A program made the translations under genes and the position numbers. DNA of 64,000 bases, taken from contig CAWHGB010000005.1 in NCBI GenBank assembly GCA_963828855.1, positions 248,001 to 312,000 on the forward strand, given 5' to 3'. The stretch's first letter is position 1. The number at the start of each line of letters is the position of its first letter. Below are positions 39,042 through 46,741 of this stretch, in pieces. The notes beneath the pieces were generated by a model. That model searched no databases. It was not told where the DNA came from and saw only the letters and a list, made by a program, of their open reading frames with translations. Origin of the DNA: CAVVEQ01 sp963828855. Lineage in GTDB: Bacteria; Chloroflexota; Anaerolineae; Anaerolineales; Anaerolineaceae.

Positions 39042-39252
39042 GATCCGATTCCTTTAAAAAAAGTTTCCTGCGATGTTCCCCGTGGATCCACCATCACCAT
39101 GACTGGTAAAAAAAACCACTCCAAGCGGGGCGGTTTAGATGGATCGCCGGCACGGCGTGATGTTTGTAGCCAAGATAATATCACAAATCGGTTCCAAAGC
39201 AAGCGGGAGATTGGGACTAATCGGTAAAGACATCTCACTGGTTTACAAAAAA

Positions 39253-39278
39253 GCTGCCGGAGAGCTGCTCCCGGCAGC
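39253..39278 (-). terminator. Terminator of the oxidoreductase operon
   Basis: GCTGCCGG (39253-39260) and CCGGCAGC (39271-39278) form an 8-bp stem followed on the minus strand by TTTTTT. It lies 23 nt after the corrected stop of the gamma subunit. Confidence 0.85.
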
Positions 39279-39301
39279 CAGCGATTCTTTCGATCATTGA
39301 A

Positions 39302-39843
39302 TCAGGCAGCCTTATACTTCGCGCCTTCACGCAGGGCTTCGTAGTTCTTCTGGGCAGCAGGTCGTGGTGGCGCTTGGGGAGGTGGTCGCAGAGCGCCTTT
39401 TCCACCGCTTCGAGCGGCAGGAACGGCAGGTTGGCCAGCAGCCCGCCCAGCAGCACCATGTTGGTCAGGCGCTTGTCGCCCAGCTTCTCGGCGATATCGT
39501 TGGCGGGGATCATCACCACGCGGATATCCTTGCGCACTGGGTCGCGGTTGACGATGGACTGGTTGACCACCAGCACACCCCCATCCCGCACCAGCGGCTC
39601 GTATTTATCCAGCGAGGGCAGGTTCATGGCGATGACGGCGGTGGGGCGGCTGACCAGCGGAGAGCCGATCTCTTCATCTGCGATGATGACGGTGCAGTTG
39701 GCGGTGCCGCCGCGCATCTCGGGTCCATAGGAGGGGATCCAGGTGGTTTCCTTTTTCTCATCCATGGCGGCATAAGCCAGCAGCTGCCCGGCGAAGAGAA
39801 CGCCCTGGCCGCCAAATCCGGAAATGATCACTTCGGTTTGCAT
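39302..39843 (-). CDS. korC: 2-oxoacid:ferredoxin oxidoreductase, gamma subunit (frameshifted end)
   Basis: Small subunit of the ferredoxin-dependent 2-oxoacid oxidoreductase. The N-terminal Gly-rich motif SGFGGQGVLFAGQLLAYAAM and WIPSYGPEMRGGTANCTVII are diagnostic of the POR gamma domain. Near 39360 an indel sends the frame into an unlikely tail ending at 39235; the adjacent frame gives AAQKNYEALREGAKYKAA and stops at 39302, right before the terminator. It lies 12 nt after the beta subunit. The symbol follows the 2-oxoglutarate (Kor) layout, but substrate is not proven. Confidence 0.88.
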
Positions 39844-39855
39844 CTGATCCCTCCT

Positions 39856-40636
39856 CTAAAGCCGTGCTTCCAATATCGTGGGATGCACTTTGAAATCGTT
39901 GAGCGGGAAATAAGGCACCATCTTTTCCTCCAGCCACACGCGCGATGCCTGCGGGGTCATGCCCCAGTTGGTCGGGCAGGTGGAGAGCAGCTCCACCATC
40001 GAGAAGCCCAGCCCGCGCACCTGGGTTTCGAAGGCGGTGCGGATGGCTTTCTTGGCCAGGCGGATGTTCTTGGGGTCGTGCAGGGAGCGCCGCACGACGT
40101 AGCTGGCGCCATCCAGGGTGGCCAGCAGCTCAGCCGCCCGGATGGGGTAACCCATTGTCTCCACATCGCGCCCATTGGGCGAGGAGGTGGTCTTCATGCC
40201 CGGGCAGGGTGGTGGGGGCCATCTGCCCGCCGGTCATGCCGTAGTTGGCGTTGTTGATGAAGATGACGGTGATGTTCTCGCCGCGGGCGGCGGCGTGGAC
40301 GATCTCGCCCATGCCGATGGAGGCCAGGTCGCCATCGCCCTGGTAGGTCAAGACGATCTGGTCCGGCAGCACGCGCTTGACGCCGGTTGCCATGGCCGGG
40401 GCGCGCCCGTGGGGGGCCTGCACCAAGTCGAAGTTGAAGTAGTTGTAGGCAAAGACCGAGCAGCCCACCGAAGCCACGCCGATGGTGCGCTCGCGCAGGC
40501 CCATTTCATCCAGCACCTCGGCGACCAGGCGGTGAGCCACGCCGTGGGTGCAGCCCGGGCAGTAGTGGGTGGAGACATCGGTCAGGGATTCCGGGCGGGT
40601 GTAGACAGGGGCGTAATCGAGATGTTCAGTAACCAT
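39856..40636 (-). CDS. korB: 2-oxoacid:ferredoxin oxidoreductase, beta (TPP) subunit (frameshifted)
   Basis: Thiamine-diphosphate-binding catalytic subunit. CPGCTHG near residue 26 and the TPP/Mg motif GDGDLASIGMGEI ... NNANYGMTGGQ are clear. The two pieces meet near 40195, where GQMAPTTLPG passes to TTSSPNGRDVETMGYPIRAA. The C-terminus contains LLSTCPTNWGMTP, as in 2-oxoglutarate and related oxidoreductases. AGGAGGTCATT precedes the ATG. Decarboxylation of a 2-oxoacid-CoA reaction couples to ferredoxin reduction, as in anaerobic or microaerophilic metabolism with a reductive or open TCA cycle. Confidence 0.9.
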
Positions 40637-40645
40637 AATGACCTC

Positions 40646-41764
40646 CTAGCGATCGGGAGCGATCCGCGCCAGCCAGCGGTCGCGCGGGTGACCTTCGGTG
40701 GATATCGGACCCGGAGGCCATGCGGCGGATCTCGGCGGCGATCTCTTCGGGCAGGGGGATGATCCCGCCGATGCGCCCGAAGAATTCCACGGGGGTGCGG
40801 CAGCTATTGGCCAGGCAGGACATCCTCCAGCATCTGCCCGGTGTTCATTTCCACCACCAGGATGCCCTTCACCTGCGGCTGCGAGCTCGCCGATGGCTTT
40901 TACGGGGAACGGGCTGCAGGGTGATCGGGCGCAGCAGGCCGACCTTGATGCCTTCGGCGCGCAGCAGCGCGCACCGTGCTGAGCGCCACCCGGCCGGCCG
41001 AGCCGAAGCCGATGACAGCATATTCGGCATCCTCCAGGTAGTATTCCTTGAAGCGCACCTCGTTGGCCTGCACTTCCTGCCAGCGGCGCACCATGCGCAG
41101 GTTGGCTTTCTCCTGCGAGGCGGTATCCAGGTAGATGGAAGAGAGGACGTGGCGTTTTCCGCCTTCCACGCCGCGCACCGCCCAATCGGGGAAGGCTGGT
41201 CTTCAGCGGCTGCATGGGGGGCAGCTCGCAGGGTTCCATCATCTGCCCGATGCTGCCATCGGTGAGCACGACGCAGATCGAGCGGTATTTTTCTGCCAGG
41301 TCGAAGGCCAGGACGGTCAGATCGACCGATTCCTGCACGCTGGCCGGGGCGAGGACGATGGGGTAGTAATCGCCGTGCCCGCCGCCGTGGACGATCTGGT
41401 TGTAGTCGGCCTGCGCCGGGGCGATGTTGCCCAGACCCGGCCCGCCGCGCATCACGTCCACCAGCACCATGGGCACCTCGGTGCCGGCGATGTAGGAGAG
41501 TCCTTCCATCATCAGGCTGACGCCCGGGCTGGAGGAGGAGGTCATGGTGCGCGCGCCGGTGCAGGCCGCGCCGTAGACCATGTTGATGGCGCCCAGTTCG
41601 CTCTCGGCCTGGACGAAGGCGCGTCCCAACTCGGGCATGCGCCGGGACAGGTATTCCAGCAGTTCGGTCTGCGGGGTGATGGGGTAGCCAAAATAGGCCT
41701 GCATGCCCGCCCGCACGGCGGCTTCGGCAATGGCTTCGTTGCCCTTCCAAAGTTCACGGGCCAT
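40646..41764 (-). CDS. korA: 2-oxoacid:ferredoxin oxidoreductase, alpha subunit (multiply frameshifted)
   Basis: Largest subunit. ATG at 41764 follows a strong GGAGGTG and opens MARELWKGNEAIAEAAVRAG, then GYPITPQTELLEYLSRRMP, the family start. Also clear are TSSSSPGVSLMMEG and VDVMRGGPGLGNIAPAQADY. Downstream, at least four indels scatter the reading. Pieces recovered in order are SSIYLDTASQEKANLRMVRR, YAVIGFGSAGRVALSTVR, GIKVGLLRPITLQPVP and GGIIPLPEEIAAEIRRMASG, which together cover the expected C-terminal domain. It is 9 nt before the beta subunit. Confidence 0.85.
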   Translation of the reverse strand: MARELWKGNEAIAEAAVRAGMQAYFGYPITPQTELLEYLSRRMPELGRAFVQAESELGAINMVYGAACTGARTMTSSSSPGVSLMMEGLSYIAGTEVPMVLVDVMRGGPGLGNIAPAQADYNQIVHGGGHGDYYPIVLAPASVQESVDLTVLAFDLAEKYRSICVVLTDGSIGQMMEPCELPPMQPLKTSLPRLGGARRGRRKTPRPLFHLPGYRLAGESQPAHGAPLAGSAGQRGALQGILPGGCRICCHRLRLGRPGGAQHGARCCAPKASRSACCARSPCSPFPVKAIGELAAAGEGHPGGGNEHRADAGGCPAWPIAAAPPWNSSGASAGSSPCPKRSPPRSAAWPPGPISTEGHPRDRWLARIAPDR

Positions 41765-42013
41765 GCCGCACCTCCTATCGCCGGGTTTGACCTTTGCGCC
41801 TTCGCGGTAGACCGTGATGGCCGCCTCGGGGCAGACCAGCGCGCAGACCGCGCAGCCGGTGCAGCCCTCGGTGAAGAGGTGAGCCGGGTGATAGCCTTTG
41901 GGGGTGAGGTGCTCCAGGTTGAGCGCAAGAACGTGCTGCGGGCAATCGGCGACGCACAGCTCGCAGCCCTTGCACAGTTGTTCATCCACTTCGATGGTGC
42001 CTTTGACGGGCAT
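41765..42013 (-). CDS. korD: 4Fe-4S ferredoxin (delta) subunit of 2-oxoacid oxidoreductase
   Basis: Small dicluster ferredoxin that heads the operon. Two C-x2-C-x2-C-x3-C motifs are visible: CKGCELCVADCP and CTGCAVCALVCP. Its frame runs without a stop into the alpha subunit, giving an apparent 455-residue fusion. The alpha subunit has its own ribosome-binding site and ATG, and a TAG lies one base out of frame just before it (GATAGGAGGTG), so the fusion is probably caused by a lost or gained base. AGGAGG precedes the ATG at 42013. It passes electrons from the catalytic subunits to soluble ferredoxin. Confidence 0.85.
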
Positions 42014-42321
42014 TCATTCCTCCTGTGGGTAAAACAGAGTAATTGGACAAACTCAGGCTTATTTTACCCGGGTTTCCTCCCAATTATGCGCCAAATCCGG
42101 GGATGGGGGAAGTGTCAGGCTTCCTGATTCGGGCGGTCATGGGTCACTGGCGCAGACCCCCTCCCGATACCCGAGTCAAGATTGCCACTCCGGAAAAGCA
42201 TCCGGAGCGCAAGCGGCGTCGCGCCGATCTATGATAGTCCCCCCTCTCGCAAGGCGAGTGCAAAAATCGCGACCCTGCCCTCCCCCCGTGAAGCGGGGGG
42301 AGGGTAAGCGTTTTTGGGGTA
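42014..42321. other. Divergent intergenic region
   Basis: 308 bp between the divergent oxidoreductase and ubiquitin-like operons, ending just before the promoter at 42322. It holds a small hairpin (CTCGC-AAG-GCGAG, about 42245-42257), a string similar to the repeats after tRNA-Ser (GAGTGCAAAAATCGCGACCC), and the strong hairpin at 42278-42304. The promoter of korD should lie near the left end but no clear hexamers were found. Confidence 0.5.
42278..42304. terminator. GC-rich hairpin upstream of the ubiquitin-like operon
   Basis: 10-bp perfect stem CCCTCCCCCC (42278-42287) and GGGGGGAGGG (42295-42304), 7-nt loop. It lies between divergent operons, where an insulating stop is plausible; a short T-run (TTTTTGGGG) follows on the plus strand 7 nt later. 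Confidence 0.6.
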
Positions 42322-42349
42322 TTGACATTTCTGAATCGCTCGCTATAAT
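42322..42349 (+). promoter_or_regulatory. Near-consensus promoter of the ubiquitin-like operon
   Basis: Perfect TTGACA at 42322-42327 and perfect TATAAT at 42344-42349, spaced 16 bp, 38 nt before the E1 start codon. It is the best promoter in the window, which suggests strong transcription unless repressed. Confidence 0.85.
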
Positions 42350-42378
42350 CTTGTATAGTGGTCTGATAAACAAACAAG
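42350..42378 (+). promoter_or_regulatory. Candidate GntR-type operator
   Basis: CTTGT...ACAAG half-sites flank AGTGGTCTGATAAAC just downstream of the -10 element, over the expected start of transcription. TGGTCTGA resembles half of the GntR/FadR-type palindrome (TGGTnnGACCA); the other half is weak. The first gene of the operon carries a GntR HTH, so self-binding is the simplest idea. Confidence 0.35.
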
Positions 42379-42387
42379 TGAGCTGAA

Positions 42388-44031
42388 ATGACCTTCAATC
42401 TTCTTCCACGCAAATCACTCTCCGACGTGCTGGCCGGGCGGATCGCCAACGCCATCACCAGCGGGAAATTCATACCCCTCAGCCAGTTGCCCTCCGAACG
42501 CGAACTGTGCGAGCAGTTCGGCGTTGGGCGCTCCACGCTGCGCGAGGCACTTAAGGTGCTGCAGGAGAACGAGCTGATCACCGGCAAGCAGGGGGTGGGC
42601 TGGTTCGTCAATGAATTGAATGCCTCCAATGTGGCAAATGCCCGCGAGCTGGCATCCATGGATCTCTCTCTTATCCCCGATGAAAATGGCAAAAAAGCGC
42701 GGGATGAATCCGCGGGTCCCAAACGGCTGCCGGTATCCCCTGAAAAACCCCTTGTGCTGCCGAACCTGAAGACCGACCGGCAGGGGACCTTTGAGCTGAT
42801 CTCCTGGTGGGAGCGCGAGAAGGTTTCCAGTGCGAAGGTGCTGGTGGTTGGAGCGGGTGCGCTTGGCAACGAGGTGGCCAAGAACCTGGCGCTAATGGGC
42901 GTGGGGCATATTTTCATCCTGGATTTTGACACGATCGAGCTGGCCAACCTGAGCCGTTCGGTGCTCTACCGCGAAAGCGACACCGGCCGACGCAAGGCCG
43001 AGGTGGCGGCTGCCCGGTTGAAGGATTTGAACCCCAATGTGCGGGTGCAGTATCTGCACGCTGATGTGACCACCGGCCTGGGGCTGGGCATCATCCGGCG
43101 CATGGATGTGATCATCGGCTGCCTGGATAACCGTGAGGCTAGACTGGCGGTGAACCGCTTTGCTTACTGGATGAACAAGCCCTGGGTGGATGGCGCCATC
43201 CAGGAGTTCCTGGGGCTGGTGCGGGTCTTCGTCCCCGGGGAGGGTGCCTGCTTCGAATGTACCCTTACCGAGCAGGCCAGGCGGGACCTTTCCCTGCGTT
43301 ATTCCTGCCCACTGCTGGCGCGCGAAAACGTGCTGCTCGGCAAGGTGCCCACTACGCCAACCATCGCATCCATCATCGGTGCTATGCAGGCCCAGGAAGC
43401 GCTCAAGATCATCCACTCCCTTCCGGTGGAAGCCGGCAAAGTGATCCACTTCAATGGCATGACCAACGATATGCACACCAGTGCCTACAAACCCCGCGAG
43501 GATTGCGAATCCCACTGGACCTACGGCGACGTGACCGAGCTGCCCGCCAGCGCGGGCAAGACCACCCTGGGCGAGATGATTCGCATCGTTCATGCCGACC
43601 TGGGAGCCGACGCAGTGCTGGAACTGGACCAGGAGATGATCATCTCCCTGAATTGCACCACCTGCCAGACGCGCGAACGTGTTTTGAAGCCAATGGCGGA
43701 GGTCACATTCAAAGCTGCTCACTGCCCAACCTGCGGGGCGCTGCGCGAGATCGAGATGACCCACGCGGTGACCGGCAAGGAGGATTTCCTTTCCATGACG
43801 CTGGCGGACGCGGGTGTTCCTGCGCTTCACATCCTGCGCGCCTATAACGCCCAGGAATACAGGTTTTATGAACTGAGCGGCGATTTGAAGGAAGCGCTGC
43901 ATTTCAGCCATTTTGAAAAAGCTTCCCTGGTCAGCGCAACCCGCGAGATCAAGGTCCATCTGGGGGAGGAAGAACCTTCGATCGTCGTAAAACCAAAAGA
44001 TAAAGGAACCAGGATCACCCTGAAGGAATAA
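42388..44031 (+). CDS. GntR-HTH fused to E1-like Ub-activating enzyme
   Basis: 547 residues. Residues 8-75 form a GntR winged helix (LPSERELCEQFGVGRSTLRE). After a linker comes a ThiF/E1 domain: nucleotide loop G155-x-G157-x2-G160, acidic residues D179/D181, N187 and R190 (DFDTIELANLSRS), then RRKAEVAAARLKDLNP and CLDNREARLAVNRF. Next is C288-x2-C291 (GACFEC), then C307 (RYSCPLLA), where UBA3-type E1s carry the catalytic Cys. Two further CxxC pairs (C423/C426, C446/C449) can complete zinc sites. A Ub-like-fold tail domain may follow, and the protein ends KGTRITLKE. It should adenylate the C-terminal Gly of the Ub-like protein and pass it to the E2. The DNA-binding fusion is unusual. First gene of the operon. 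Confidence 0.93.
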   Translation: MTFNLLPRKSLSDVLAGRIANAITSGKFIPLSQLPSERELCEQFGVGRSTLREALKVLQENELITGKQGVGWFVNELNASNVANARELASMDLSLIPDENGKKARDESAGPKRLPVSPEKPLVLPNLKTDRQGTFELISWWEREKVSSAKVLVVGAGALGNEVAKNLALMGVGHIFILDFDTIELANLSRSVLYRESDTGRRKAEVAAARLKDLNPNVRVQYLHADVTTGLGLGIIRRMDVIIGCLDNREARLAVNRFAYWMNKPWVDGAIQEFLGLVRVFVPGEGACFECTLTEQARRDLSLRYSCPLLARENVLLGKVPTTPTIASIIGAMQAQEALKIIHSLPVEAGKVIHFNGMTNDMHTSAYKPREDCESHWTYGDVTELPASAGKTTLGEMIRIVHADLGADAVLELDQEMIISLNCTTCQTRERVLKPMAEVTFKAAHCPTCGALREIEMTHAVTGKEDFLSMTLADAGVPALHILRAYNAQEYRFYELSGDLKEALHFSHFEKASLVSATREIKVHLGEEEPSIVVKPKDKGTRITLKE

Positions 44032-44034
44032 TCG

Positions 44035-44869
44035 ATGGATTCTGGAACTTCCACCTTCAAGCACCGGTTCATGAAGACCGCCGGCGAAGCGCTGAGTTTG
44101 GCGCTGCGCCTGGCGCTGGTCATACTGCCGGCGGTGGGGGCAGGCATCCTGCTGCTGCTGCTTTTTTTGCAGAATACGACCGTCCACCTGGTGGTCTTCG
44201 GCTTCACCGCAACCATCTGCCTGGGGCTGTTGGCAGGATTTATGGCCAGGTGGCTGTTGAAAAAGCGCAGCCCCGCGCTGCGCTTCCTGGCTGCTGCGGT
44301 GGCACTCTTTGCCGGGCTGGTGGTGATGTATTTGGTCTCGAGCGGGATGCTGGGGCTCAGCCCCTACATCCGCTCAGCCATCGACTGGTACGGCCTGGTG
44401 CAGGTTGCTTTCGGGCTGGGTGCAGTTTACATCGCGTTATATGGTTTCCGGCGGAGGAGGGGAGCGTACGAAAACGCAGCCCCTGCTGATATGCCATCCC
44501 CATCCGCCATCCTGGTGGAGCCGCATGCCTCGTCGGTAATCCCGGCTGCGGCAATTGCGGTGACGGCTCCAAGTTCAAGACCCACCTCAACCAGGAAAAG
44601 CAAGCCTTCCATCAAAAAGGGATCCGAAGAAGAACAAGCTGGTGGTTGGCAGGAAAACAGTTTCCAAAACGGGCACAACCACCCGGAAGTCCCGTAAAAA
44701 AGTGACCCTGGCGGCATTCGATGAGCACCGCTGCCCCTATTGCCTCGATGAAGTGAAGCGCAACGATCCGCGCGGGGTGGTTATCTGCCCCATCTGCAAA
44801 GCCTATCATCACAAGGATTGCTGGGATATCACCGGGCGCTGCCAGGTGCCTCACGATACCCCGCTGTAA
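44035..44869 (+). CDS. Four-TM protein with C-terminal RING-like zinc domain, E3 candidate (frameshifted)
   Basis: Removing one G at about 44622 (AAAAAGGGATCC) joins two open frames into 277 residues. The N-terminal part has four TM helices (about residues 20-45, 50-70, 82-105, 122-142), then a Pro/Ser linker and a Lys-rich stretch (KKDPKKNKLVVGRKTV). The last 45 residues are a zinc domain: CPYC, 14 residues, CPIC, three residues, HH, two, C, six, C, three, H (CKAYHHKDCWDITGRC), which fits a binuclear RING/treble-clef pattern. It lies 3 nt after the E1 gene and 21 nt before the Ubl-E2 gene. This makes a membrane-bound E3 ligase likely. The two frames read as separate genes if the indel is real. 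Confidence 0.85.
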
Positions 44870-44890
44870 ATCTGAATTGGAGAGACACTG

Positions 44891-45736
44891 ATGCCAGATC
44901 TATCGATCACGATCGTTATGCCCAATGGCGGTGCCCGCCGCGCAGATATCCCCGATGACCTTCCGGTGCGCGATATCATCGCCGAGCTGACCTCGCTGCT
45001 CAAGCTGCCCACCGTGGGTCCCGATGGCCGCCCGATGGGTTACCGTCTGGATAGCAAAGCCCTGGGCAGGGAGCTCTGGGAAACGGAAACATTCGCTGAG
45101 GCGGGTATCCCGCCCGAGGATCGCCTGATGCTCACCGCGGATATTACCGCGGGGGCTACTGCTGTGAGCGCAAGCCCGCGTATGCGCAGGCTCCGCGCTG
45201 ATTACCAACTCGTCCTGGAGCTGGCTGCCCGCAGCGACCTGATCAAGGTGAGTGCCAAGCCGGTGAGCGCAGGGTTCCTTCCCGAACGATACGTGATCAC
45301 TTATCTATGCAAAAGCATATCAAAGGTGGACCGCAAGGGTGAGCCGGTGATGGCCAGCCGGCACCAGGTGGAGATCTACCTTCATAACCAGTACCCCCAA
45401 CGCTGGCCGGGGCTGATGTGGCTGACGCCCATCTGGCACCCCAATATCAACCATCAAAATGGCAGCGTGTGCATCGATGCTGCCTGGTGGGCAGCCAGCC
45501 GTTCGTTGGACCGGCTTGTGATCATGATGGGCGAAATGCTGCAATACAAGAATTTCCATGATGATCCATCAAAACCACCATTTCCCTGGGATGTGGAAGC
45601 TGCCCGCTGGTGCCGGGAATACCGCGCCAGGCATCCCAATTTCTTTCCTGTTGATCGCCGTGAATTGTTGCGGCCGGAGCGGGTCAAGCTGCGCAGCACC
45701 GCTTCTCCAAAGCCTTCACGTGTTCGGATCAAGTAG
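44891..45736 (+). CDS. Ub-like domain fused to E2 conjugating enzyme
   Basis: 281 residues. Residues 1-88 are a beta-grasp Ub-like domain (YukD-like) that aligns without gaps to the free modifier encoded next; by my count 58 of 88 positions are identical. The domain ends ADITAG at G88, exactly where the free protein stops, then continues ATAVSAS into an E2 fold (about 97-255). The E2 has the HPN motif at H183-P184-N185 and the catalytic Cys at C194 in WHPNINHQNGSVCID, as in canonical eukaryotic UBC proteins with one extra residue. Preceding YPQRWPGLMWLTPIWHP matches the E2 core. The basic tail ends KPSRVRIK. GGAGAG precedes the ATG. It should accept the modifier from E1 and act with the RING protein. 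Confidence 0.94.
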   Translation: MPDLSITIVMPNGGARRADIPDDLPVRDIIAELTSLLKLPTVGPDGRPMGYRLDSKALGRELWETETFAEAGIPPEDRLMLTADITAGATAVSASPRMRRLRADYQLVLELAARSDLIKVSAKPVSAGFLPERYVITYLCKSISKVDRKGEPVMASRHQVEIYLHNQYPQRWPGLMWLTPIWHPNINHQNGSVCIDAAWWAASRSLDRLVIMMGEMLQYKNFHDDPSKPPFPWDVEAARWCREYRARHPNFFPVDRRELLRPERVKLRSTASPKPSRVRIK

Positions 45737-45772
45737 TTGGTTGTTCGATTCAAAACAAAAAAGGAGTTCAAA

Positions 45773-46039
45773 ATGACAGACAAATCTGTGACGCTTGTAC
45801 TACCCTCCGGCGGAAGCCGCACTGCGGAAGTGCCGGATGACGTTCCCGTGAAAGAACTGCTGCCCGAGTTGACCACTTCACTGGCTTTGCCGGTGACCGG
45901 GCCGGATGGCCGCCCGATCAGCTATCGCATCGATAGCAAGGCATTGGGACGCGAGCTGCTGGAAGATGAAACATTGGCAGCCGCGGGCATCCCCGCCGAA
46001 GACCGTCTGATGATCACCGCGGATATCACCGCCGGGTAA
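45773..46039 (+). CDS. Free ubiquitin-like modifier (YukD-like beta-grasp)
   Basis: 88 residues. ATG at 45773 is chosen because AAGGAG lies 6 nt upstream and the start then aligns with the Ubl-E2 start; the frame to 45737 adds 12 unrelated residues. Strands and the central helix of a beta-grasp fold are visible (VTLVLPSGGSRTAEV, VPVKELLPELTTSLAL, GRELLEDETLAAAGI). It ends in TADITAG with a bare C-terminal Gly, so no maturation is needed before E1 attack, unlike most eukaryotic ubiquitins. There is no Gly-Gly, only Ala-Gly. It resembles YukD of type VII secretion in length, but no secretion genes are near. This is the most likely conjugated protein of the operon. Confidence 0.9.
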   Translation: MTDKSVTLVLPSGGSRTAEVPDDVPVKELLPELTTSLALPVTGPDGRPISYRIDSKALGRELLEDETLAAAGIPAEDRLMITADITAG

Positions 46040-46069
46040 ACTAAAAAACCACTGTTCAAAGAAGCCAGC

Positions 46070-46741
46070 ATGGAAAACAGCCAGAACCGCATTCGCTTGA
46101 TCCCGGAACACCTTCAGCCCACCCAGCAGGGTCGCATGCCCCTAGGGCGTTCGATCCGCTGGGTGCCAGCGGGGGGTGAGGATAACCAGACTGCCCCGGC
46201 GGTGGAGATCTTCTTCAGCCAGCGCGCCTATATCCGCGCCTGCGCCATCGCCGGGCAGGACCTGAACAATGAAACCGGCGGCTGGCTGCTTGGAAAACAC
46301 CGCGTGGATAACACAAGCGGTCGAGACTATGTGGTGATCGACCGGGTGCTGCCCGCCGAGGCCACCCGCTTCGGGCGGGCGCACCTGACCTTCACGCAGG
46401 ATAGCATGGTGGCTGTCAACAGGGAGATGGAGGAGTGTTACCCCAACAAGGAGCTGGTGGGCTGGTTCCACACCCACCCGCGCATGGGGGTCTTCTTCTC
46501 CACCTGGGATCACTGGCTGCACGAAAATTTCTACCCTGCCCCCTGGCAGGTGGCGCTGGTGATCGAGCCTTACAATTTCTGGGGGGGATTCTTCACACAA
46601 ACTATGGATGGAAACCTGGATAACCACCGTTATTTCGGTTTCCACGAACTGACCGGCAGGGATGGGCGCAGCGTGGTGCTTTGGCGCAACCTGGTGCCCG
46701 TAAGTACCCCTAAGGTAAGTAAAGGAGGTTGTTTTCAATGA
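46070..46741 (+). CDS. JAB/MPN+ (JAMM) metalloprotease, predicted Ub-like deconjugase
   Basis: 223 residues. All JAMM residues are present: E68 in NNETGGWLLGK, then H134-x-H136 and S144, D147 in WFHTHPRMGVFFSTWDHW, giving E...HxHx7Sx2D. GGWLLG and VGWFHTHP are the usual MPN+ context. Members cut isopeptide or peptide bonds after the C-terminal Gly of ubiquitin or Ub-like proteins. Here it could remove the modifier from targets, or release the Ub-like domain from the E2 at G88-A89. It lies 30 nt after the modifier gene and overlaps the FHA gene start (46738) by four bases, so translation is coupled. Confidence 0.94.
   Translation: MENSQNRIRLIPEHLQPTQQGRMPLGRSIRWVPAGGEDNQTAPAVEIFFSQRAYIRACAIAGQDLNNETGGWLLGKHRVDNTSGRDYVVIDRVLPAEATRFGRAHLTFTQDSMVAVNREMEECYPNKELVGWFHTHPRMGVFFSTWDHWLHENFYPAPWQVALVIEPYNFWGGFFTQTMDGNLDNHRYFGFHELTGRDGRSVVLWRNLVPVSTPKVSKGGCFQ

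Noticed and set aside
40646..42013. Natural fusion of the ferredoxin and alpha subunits of the oxidoreductase
   Set aside because: The alpha subunit keeps its own ribosome-binding site and ATG and a TAG lies one base out of frame, so an indel explains the fusion.
45773..46039. YukD/EsaB component of a type VII secretion system
   Set aside because: The fold looks similar, but no EccC-type ATPase, WXG100 or other secretion gene is present, and the protein ends in Gly beside E1, E2 and JAB genes.
42388..46741. CBASS-type or Bil-type antiphage operon
   Set aside because: No CD-NTase, STING or effector gene is near, E2 and modifier differ in layout (Ubl-E2 fusion, RING, FHA, VWA) and there is no defence-island context, so a defence label is not supported by this window.
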